Part shown: one piece after another, positions 58,876-64,000 of the stretch | Numbering within the stretch: the first letter of the stretch is position 1 | Layout: the number at the start of each line of letters is the position of its first letter | Assembly: GCF_003752175.1 (NCBI RefSeq) | Contig: NZ_RJVF01000013.1 | Location: forward strand, 62,001 to 126,000 | Source of the DNA: Comamonas sp. BIGb0124 | Lineage (GTDB): Bacteria; Pseudomonadota; Gammaproteobacteria; Burkholderiales; Burkholderiaceae_C | Direction of reading: 5' to 3' | Length of the DNA stretch: 64,000 bases | Made by a program: the position numbers and the translations under genes | Notes under the pieces: generated by a model | What the model saw: the letters and a program-made list of their open reading frames with translations, nothing else | Databases searched by the model: none | What the model was told of the DNA's origin: nothing

Positions 58876-59928
58876 ATGACTCCGCAGGACACACCCCTCA
58901 TGACTTCCATTCCCGCTTCGGGCGGCGCTTCGTTTGCAGCGTTCTCAGCCCATCCAGGCTATCGGCGCATGTTCGCCCCCGGCCGGCTCACGCTGGGCCT
59001 CTTTTTGCCCCTGCGCTTCTACCAGGGCGACATGCGCGTGCTGGCCGGTCAGGCCGATCGGGTGAGCGACATCGACCGTCGCGGATTCGCCGCCGTGTGG
59101 GTGCGCGACGTGCCGCTGTTCGATCCCGCGTTCGGCGATGCCGGGCAACTGTTCGACCCCTTCACCTATCTCGCGTTTCTGGCGGCCAGGACCAAGACCG
59201 TCGCGCTGGCCACCGGCAGCGCCATCTTTTCGCTGCGCCATCCGATCGACCTGGCCAAGGCATCCGCCTCGATCGACCAGCTGTCGGGCGGGCGGCTGGT
59301 GCTGGGCATCGCGTCCGGCGACCGCGCCAGCGAGTTTCCCGCTTACGGCCTGCAACACAGCCAGCGCGGCGAGCGCTTCTCGCAGGCCGTCGCGTATTTT
59401 CGCCAGCTCATGCAGGCGGGCCAACCGGTCATCGACTCACCCCTGGGCCGCATCGACGGTGCGACCTTGCTGCCCCAACCCGCCACCGGGGCCATTCCGT
59501 TGATCGTCACCGGCTCGTCGGGCCAGTCGTTGGCATGGGTCGGCCAGCATGCCGATGGCTGGCTGACCTACCCGGAAGCCACACACAACCGACAGGGGCC
59601 GCAACGCCTCGCAGAAAAGATCCGCGCCTGGCGGGAGCTCATTCCCGACGGCGGATTCAGGCCGCACATGACCAACGAATGGCTGGACCTGGTCGACGAC
59701 CCCGACCACCCGCGCACCCCTCTGCGCGGCGGCTATGTGCTGCGCACCGGCCGCAAAGGCCTCATCGCCCTGCTCGAGGAATGGCGGCAAGCCGGCGTCA
59801 ACCATGCCGCCCTGGGCATCCAGTTCTCGGAGCGGCCAGCCGCCGAAGTCATCCAGGAACTTGCCGAAGAGGTGCTGCCGTACTTCCCCTCGCATGAAGC
59901 GCTGCCGGCGCTTGCGGGTTCGTGGTGA
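58876..59928 (+). CDS. LLM-class (luciferase-like) FMN oxidoreductase
   Basis: Start at ATG 58876 (or the in-frame ATG at 58900, neither with a strong ribosome site) gives 350 or 342 residues. FAPGRLTLGLFLPLRFYQGD, GFAAVWVRDVPLFDPAFGDA and ASIDQLSGGRLVLGIASGDR are the BA3436-type LLM subfamily blocks. These enzymes use reduced flavin and oxygen to oxidise small compounds. With the GST, it suggests a glutathione-linked oxidative detoxification or degradation pair. Confidence 0.88.
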   Translation: MTPQDTPLMTSIPASGGASFAAFSAHPGYRRMFAPGRLTLGLFLPLRFYQGDMRVLAGQADRVSDIDRRGFAAVWVRDVPLFDPAFGDAGQLFDPFTYLAFLAARTKTVALATGSAIFSLRHPIDLAKASASIDQLSGGRLVLGIASGDRASEFPAYGLQHSQRGERFSQAVAYFRQLMQAGQPVIDSPLGRIDGATLLPQPATGAIPLIVTGSSGQSLAWVGQHADGWLTYPEATHNRQGPQRLAEKIRAWRELIPDGGFRPHMTNEWLDLVDDPDHPRTPLRGGYVLRTGRKGLIALLEEWRQAGVNHAALGIQFSERPAAEVIQELAEEVLPYFPSHEALPALAGSW

Positions 59929-59962
59929 GGGGCGGGATGGACGGCTGTTGCAGTGCTCAGGA

Positions 59963-59988
59963 CTCGGGGCTCGGGGCTCGGGGCTCGG
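59963..59988. repeat. CTCGGGG tandem repeat (3 copies plus partial)
   Basis: Three exact 7-bp units (59963-59983) followed by CTCGG, in the 105-bp gap between the convergent LLM and AraC genes. No function is evident. Confidence 0.8.
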
Positions 59989-60033
59989 CACTGAAAAGAG
60001 CGCCTCGATTCACCGAAGGCGCCGGCCGATCGA

Positions 60034-60999
60034 TCAGCCCACGCGCACCACGCTTCGGCTCGCCCCCGGCGGCAGGCCGACGATGCGCTTGAAAGCCCGG
60101 CTGAAGGCTGCCTGCGAGTTGTAACCCAGGCGCTGGGCCACGGCCTCGACCGGTAGGCGGTCTTCGGTCAGCCACTGGCGGGCCAGGCCCATGCGCAGCT
60201 CGGTGGCATAACGCAACGGCGGCATGCCGATCGTGGCCTGAAAACGTTCTGCAAAAACAGAGCGCGACGTGTGACACTCCGCCGCCAGCTCGGCCACCGT
60301 CCAGTCGCGACCCGGCTGACGGTGCAACGCCAGAATCGCGCGGGCCAGCCGCGGATCGCGCAATGCGGCCACCAGACCCGAGGCGTTGTCGCAACCGCAT
60401 TCGACCCAGCCCCGCACGATCATCGCGGCCACCACATCGGCAAGCCGCGCGAGGATGCCGGCAAAACCGATGCGCCCCGAGCAGATCTCATTCTTCATCG
60501 CGGCCAATATCGGCATCAGCCCCGGGTAACGTTGGCCCTTTGCATCGGCCAGCATCAGATCGGGCATCAGTTTGCCCAGACCCTGCATGCCCCCCAGATC
60601 GAACGCCATACAGCCATAAAAAAGGATCGCGCTGGGAATCACGCTCATGCTCGGGCACATGTCCACCGCACACACCGTGTCGCCCAATGGGGCGGCCTCG
60701 AAATCGCCGATGTCTTGCGCAACGACGTCGGGGCCGGACAGCAGGTCATGAGCCCTGCCCTGCGGGATCAACACGGCATTGCCCGCAGACAGTTCGTGCA
60801 CCGTGCCGTCGTCCATGCGCAAGACCGCCGAGCCGATCGCCAGGTAGTGGAAGTAGGCGTGCCCTGGCCGGGCGTCGAAGCGCAGGCCAAAGGATGGGCC
60901 CGTCTGGATACGCCGGTACTGAACGCCACGCAGGCGCATGCCGGTCAACAGTTCGCTGATGAGATCGGACGAAAGAGCGAACGGATCTGACACAGGCAT
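60034..60999 (-). CDS. AraC family regulator with cupin sensor domain
   Basis: The ATG at 60999 gives 321 residues. The N-terminal cupin (Cupin_6-like, about 20-175) includes RPGHAYFHYLAIGSAVLRMD and SAGNAVLIPQGRAHDLLSGP. The C-terminal AraC domain has WTVAELAAECHTSRSVFAER and VEAVAQRLGYNSQAAFSRAF. It is divergent from the NepI-like MFS gene and probably activates it when the cupin binds the exported compound. Confidence 0.9.
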   Translation of the reverse strand: MPVSDPFALSSDLISELLTGMRLRGVQYRRIQTGPSFGLRFDARPGHAYFHYLAIGSAVLRMDDGTVHELSAGNAVLIPQGRAHDLLSGPDVVAQDIGDFEAAPLGDTVCAVDMCPSMSVIPSAILFYGCMAFDLGGMQGLGKLMPDLMLADAKGQRYPGLMPILAAMKNEICSGRIGFAGILARLADVVAAMIVRGWVECGCDNASGLVAALRDPRLARAILALHRQPGRDWTVAELAAECHTSRSVFAERFQATIGMPPLRYATELRMGLARQWLTEDRLPVEAVAQRLGYNSQAAFSRAFKRIVGLPPGASRSVVRVG

Positions 61000-61099
61000 T
61001 CCAGGAGTTTCGATCAAAAATTCAAGACGAATCATCATAGATCATCCTGAACATCGCTTCTAGACTTTCGGCTATCGACAGTTTCTCAGGACCTTTTAG

Positions 61100-62407
61100 A
61101 TGAGCCACAGTGTTTGCGATGTTTCCCCCGACGAGCGCCTTGCCGGTGCAACCGCGGCAGCGCCGGTGTCCCCGGCCTCACCGGCCTGGATGGCCGTCTT
61201 CTCGCTCGCGATGGGCGTGTTTGGCCTGCTGACGGCCGAGTACCTTCCAGCCAGCCTGCTCACCCCCATGGCCGCCGATCTGGGTGTATCCGAAGCCCTG
61301 GCAGGCCAGGCCGTGACCGTGACGGCCGTGGTCGCCCTGTTTGCTGGTCTGCTGGTGCCCGGCCTGACGCGAGGGCTGGACCGCCGCGTGGTTTTGCTGG
61401 CGTTTTCGGTGCTGATGGTCGCCTCCAACCTGCTGGTTGCCCTGTCGTCCAGCATGGCGGTGCTGCTGACCATGCGGGTGCTGCTGGGCATTGCATTGGG
61501 CGGCTTCTGGAGCATGGCCGCCGCCGTGGCGATGCGGCTTGTGCCGGCGGCGTTGTTGCCCCGCGCGCTGTCCATCATCTTCAGCGGCATAGCCGTGGGC
61601 ACGGTCGTCGCGGTGCCGCTCGGCAGTTACATGGGCGGCCTGTACGGCTGGCGCAGCGCCTTTGTGGCGGCTGCGGCCGTGGGCACGATCACGCTGCTGT
61701 TCCAGTGGTTCACGCTGCCCCGAATGGCGCCGACTCGGGCCGCGCGGCTCGGCACGATACTCGAGGTGCTGCTGCGCCCCGGTATCGCCATGGGCATGTT
61801 CGGCTGCGTGCTCGCGCATACCGGGCACTTTGCGCTGTTCACCTATATCAGGCCCTTCCTCGAGAGCACGGCAGGCGTCGGAGCCGATGGACTCGCGCTC
61901 TTGCTGCTGGGTTTCGGCTTGGCCAACTTCGGCGGCACCCTGCTGGCCGGGTGGCTGATGCAGCGCAGCCTGCGTGTCACGCTGGCCCTGATGCCCGGCC
62001 TGGTCGGCATCGCCGCGTTGGCCCTGGTGTTGCTGCCCGCATCGGTCGCGGGGCTGGCACTGCTCGTCGCGCTCTGGGGCATGGCCTTCGGCGGCGTGCC
62101 CGTGGCGTGGTCGAACTGGGTTGCCCGTGCCGTGCCCGATCAGGCCGAGAGCGCCGGCGGCATGGTCGTGGCGTCGGTGCAATCCTCGATCGCCGCGGGT
62201 GCCGCAGCCGGGGGTGCCCTGTTCAGCTTCAGCGGCATCGCCGGCGTGTTCATCGCAGGCGGCATTGTGATGCTGCTCGCGGCGGCGCTGATCGCGCTCA
62301 AGGTCAAGGTCGCACCCCACAGTCTGTTGCCGATGGCACCGACCAAAAAGAACGCGGCCAGCAGACAGGCCAGGATCGATTTCCGTGAAAACTCAATCGA
62401 CCTGTGA
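61100..62407 (+). CDS. MFS efflux transporter, NepI-like
   Basis: The protein has 435 residues with AGGAC ahead of the ATG. Twelve segments begin SLAMGVFGLLTAEYLPASLL, the TM1 of the NepI (purine nucleoside efflux) group. LLGIALGGFWSMAAAVAMRL and IFSGIAVGTVVAVPLGSYMG match NepI closely in order and wording. It probably exports nucleosides or a related toxic molecule by proton antiport. It is monocistronic and controlled by the divergent AraC regulator. Confidence 0.9.
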   Translation: MSHSVCDVSPDERLAGATAAAPVSPASPAWMAVFSLAMGVFGLLTAEYLPASLLTPMAADLGVSEALAGQAVTVTAVVALFAGLLVPGLTRGLDRRVVLLAFSVLMVASNLLVALSSSMAVLLTMRVLLGIALGGFWSMAAAVAMRLVPAALLPRALSIIFSGIAVGTVVAVPLGSYMGGLYGWRSAFVAAAAVGTITLLFQWFTLPRMAPTRAARLGTILEVLLRPGIAMGMFGCVLAHTGHFALFTYIRPFLESTAGVGADGLALLLLGFGLANFGGTLLAGWLMQRSLRVTLALMPGLVGIAALALVLLPASVAGLALLVALWGMAFGGVPVAWSNWVARAVPDQAESAGGMVVASVQSSIAAGAAAGGALFSFSGIAGVFIAGGIVMLLAAALIALKVKVAPHSLLPMAPTKKNAASRQARIDFRENSIDL

Positions 62408-62433
62408 ACTCCGCCGCTGTGCTGCGCCCTGCC

Positions 62434-63327
62434 CTAGCTTGCGTCTGGCCAGACCAGCGAGCGATGCACCTGTATGCCCGCCATCGCCCCATGGCCCACG
62501 GCCAGCGACACCGAATGCGGTGCGCGAGCCACGTCGCCGCAGGCAAAGATGCCGCGAACCGACGTCTTGTTCTCGGCATCGGTCACGATCTGCGTGCCCA
62601 TCGGGCCGTCTTCCAACGCACAGCCGGCCGCAGCCGCCACGCCGCTCGAAGGCGCACAGCGAGGCGCGGTGAACAGACCGGCAAAAGACAGCACCCGACC
62701 ATCCACCAGCACCACATCGGCCACGCCTTCGATGCGGCCGATGGGTGTGTGCTCGATCGCCACGCCTCGGCCTTCGAGTGTGTGGCGAACATCGTCGGCC
62801 AGCTCGAAAGCGCCGTTGAGCAGCAGCGTCACCTCGCCCCACTCGGTCAGCAGCTCGGCCTGGTGCGCAGACACAGCGCCCGTCGCCACGATGCCGATGC
62901 GGCCCTGATCGAGCTCGTAACCGTGGCAATAAGGACAATGAAAAACCGACTGCCCCCACCGCTCGGCCAAACCTGTGATTGCAGGCAGCTGATCCGCCAC
63001 ACCCGTCGCCAGCAGAATGCGCCGGCTTGCATAAGACTGCCCATCGGTTGTCGTCACCGTGAAATCGTCCACCTGCCCGGCAACCGCCTCGGCCCGGCCT
63101 TGAACCCAAGTCAACGATGGGTACGCTTCGAGTTGCGCACGCGCACTTGACGCAATCTCGGCCGGGTCGCGCCCATCCTGCCCCAGAAAGCCATGCGAAT
63201 GGCTGGCAAAGCGATTGCGCCGCTGGCCCGCATCGATCACCAGCACCTTCTTGCGTGCCCGCAGCAGTTGCAAAGCCGCAGCCATGCCCGCATAGCTGCC
63301 CCCGATGATGACGACGTCATGCTGCAT
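62434..63327 (-). CDS. FAD-dependent thioredoxin-reductase-like oxidoreductase
   Basis: The ATG at 63327 gives 297 residues. The FAD motif is VVIIGGSYAGMAAALQLLRA, and the redox-active CxxC is C131-P-Y-C134 in FHCPYCHGYE. The NAD(P) motif region (GRIGIVATGAVSAHQAELLT) is less canonical than in TrxB, and FACGDVARAPHSVSLAVGHG is the second FAD motif. This bacillithiol/ferredoxin-reductase-like group has diverse redox partners. Its first bases overlap the 3' end of the Rrf2 gene by 11 bp, so the two are coupled. Confidence 0.9.
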   Translation of the reverse strand: MQHDVVIIGGSYAGMAAALQLLRARKKVLVIDAGQRRNRFASHSHGFLGQDGRDPAEIASSARAQLEAYPSLTWVQGRAEAVAGQVDDFTVTTTDGQSYASRRILLATGVADQLPAITGLAERWGQSVFHCPYCHGYELDQGRIGIVATGAVSAHQAELLTEWGEVTLLLNGAFELADDVRHTLEGRGVAIEHTPIGRIEGVADVVLVDGRVLSFAGLFTAPRCAPSSGVAAAAGCALEDGPMGTQIVTDAENKTSVRGIFACGDVARAPHSVSLAVGHGAMAGIQVHRSLVWPDAS

Positions 63328-63784
63328 GGCCGACTGCTCCGTGATTCGCGTGCTTTTGGTGAGAGGCGTGGCGCTGCGCAAAATCGGCAGCCAGATCCGC
63401 CAGCGTGATTTCAGAAAAGCGACTCAGCAGCAAGGCTTCGGCTTCGACAAACGCCTTGTCGAGCGCCGCGTTCACCGACTGCTCGACCAGGCATTCGGGC
63501 GACTCATGGCGGTTGCCCATCGCAAACACGATCGGCTCGCCCAACGCCTCGTGCAACTGCCGCAGCGTGATCGCCGACAGATCGGCATCGATACGCCATC
63601 CCCCCGCATGCCCCCGGTCTGACGCCACCAGCCCCGCCCTGCGCAAAAAACCCATCGTGCGCCGAACCACCACCGCATGCGTGCCCAGGCACAACGCCAG
63701 GGCCTCGGAAGTCATCGGCTTGTCTTGCTCGGCCATGTGCAGCAACGCGTGCAGGACGGAGGATAAACGGCTGTCTCTTTTCAT
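63317..63784 (-). CDS. Rrf2 family regulator
   Basis: The protein has 155 residues. HALLHMAEQDKPMTSEALAL and GTHAVVVRRTMGFLRRAGLV form the winged helix, and GGWRIDADLSAITLRQLHEA the wing and dimer helix. The three cysteines that hold the Fe-S cluster in IscR/NsrR are not present; only two isolated cysteines are seen (CLGTH, PECLVEQ). It may sense redox state or a ligand by another route. It is coupled to the thioredoxin-reductase-like gene and likely controls it. Confidence 0.9.
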   Translation of the reverse strand: MKRDSRLSSVLHALLHMAEQDKPMTSEALALCLGTHAVVVRRTMGFLRRAGLVASDRGHAGGWRIDADLSAITLRQLHEALGEPIVFAMGNRHESPECLVEQSVNAALDKAFVEAEALLLSRFSEITLADLAADFAQRHASHQKHANHGAVGHAA

Positions 63785-63804
63785 GTAACTTATGATGTTT
63801 CATT

Positions 63805-63820
63805 TTGACAGACAGGTCAA
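63805..63820. promoter_or_regulatory. Rrf2 gene operator/promoter region
   Basis: TTGACAGACAGGTCAA has TTGAC/GTCAA arms around 6 bp. On the minus strand its right arm supplies a TTGACC -35 box, with a weak CATCAT -10 at 63792-63797, 17 bp away. A protein bound to the palindrome would cover the -35 box. Confidence 0.45.
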
Positions 63821-64000
63821 GAGAGGAGAGGTGCGGAAATTACGATTGGCGTGGCTTTGCAGCAATGGTCAGCAGGAAGTGGATCGCCTGAGTAAGCCAT
63901 CCCGCCACCTTGCTGCTAACTAGGCCATAAGTTATTTGAGGGCAATTACAGCCGGTCACTGTTGAACCTGAATATCTCGAGCGACTAGGTTAAGTACTTA
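63821..64000. other. Window end, no gene seen
   Basis: No coding frame of convincing length or codon use appears on either strand, and no structural RNA is recognised. The composition is more AT-rich than the window average. Confidence 0.5.

Noticed and set aside
59963-59988. CTCGGGG repeat as a regulatory or mobile feature
   Set aside because: Short G-rich tandem copies in a convergent gap, with no promoter or gene affected; recorded only as a repeat.
1-64000. CRISPR arrays, tRNA, rRNA, prophage or insertion sequences
   Set aside because: No regularly spaced repeats of 25-40 bp, no tRNA-like cloverleaf I could recognise, and no transposase, integrase or phage structural motifs in any frame.

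Overview
The window is chromosomal DNA from a high-GC Gram-negative bacterium. It is most likely a betaproteobacterium of the order Burkholderiales (Alcaligenaceae- or Comamonadaceae-like). The evidence is three intact Bug/TctC-type periplasmic receptors plus a decayed fourth, many LysR, GntR-FCD, IclR and TetR regulators each beside a small catabolic set, two FecI/FecR/TonB-receptor iron-signalling sets, and dense coding in both directions. I see no rRNA, tRNA, CRISPR array, prophage or intact insertion sequence. About 66 coding genes are supported, including two small ones.

Layout. 1-10.6 kb: a LysR fragment, a FAD oxidoreductase, a ketopantoate-reductase homologue, an amidohydrolase with an orphan oligopeptide-type binding protein, a divergent TetR/MFS efflux pair, an FMN-dependent 2-hydroxy-acid oxidase and a membrane diguanylate cyclase. 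10.9-16.5 kb: one polar-amino-acid ABC transporter operon carrying a class IV aminotransferase-like protein without a visible PLP lysine, a GntR-FCD regulator and an alpha/beta hydrolase. 16.7-22.7 kb is more accessory: a Tat-type lipoprotein esterase, a VF530 protein, an unknown lipoprotein, a coupled pair of unknown small proteins and a Fic protein behind an AT-rich, repeat-bearing promoter. 22.8-25.9 kb: a TetR-MFS-lactonase sugar-acid operon.

26-40 kb: two complete cell-surface signalling systems (ECF sigma, FecR, STN-domain TonB receptor). Each has a Fur-box-like site in front of the sigma gene, and the two receptor genes share a promoter-like element. Between the two systems lie a P-loop protein, a LysR-MFS-Old Yellow Enzyme group and a translationally coupled ParD-like/methionine aminopeptidase pair behind 11-bp-period repeats.

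40-54.5 kb is catabolic. A GntR-controlled run (carboxymuconolactone decarboxylase, 3-hydroxyisobutyrate-type dehydrogenase, semialdehyde dehydrogenase, Bug receptor) is followed by VOC and ArsC proteins, a LysR-Bug-amidohydrolase set, and a CoA-transferase/HMG-CoA-lyase/Bug set with a divergent IclR gene. 55-64 kb holds regulator/redox pairs: SDR-AraC, LysR-GST-luciferase-like oxidoreductase, AraC-NepI-like MFS, and Rrf2 with a thioredoxin-reductase-like protein.

The common theme is small uptake-plus-enzyme modules, each with its own regulator, and several regulators have recognisable palindromic sites in their intergenic regions. The observations I would check first are the lysine-less aminotransferase homologue, the ParD-like/MetAP pair, the shared receptor-promoter element, and the matching FadR-type operators at the two GntR-FCD loci.
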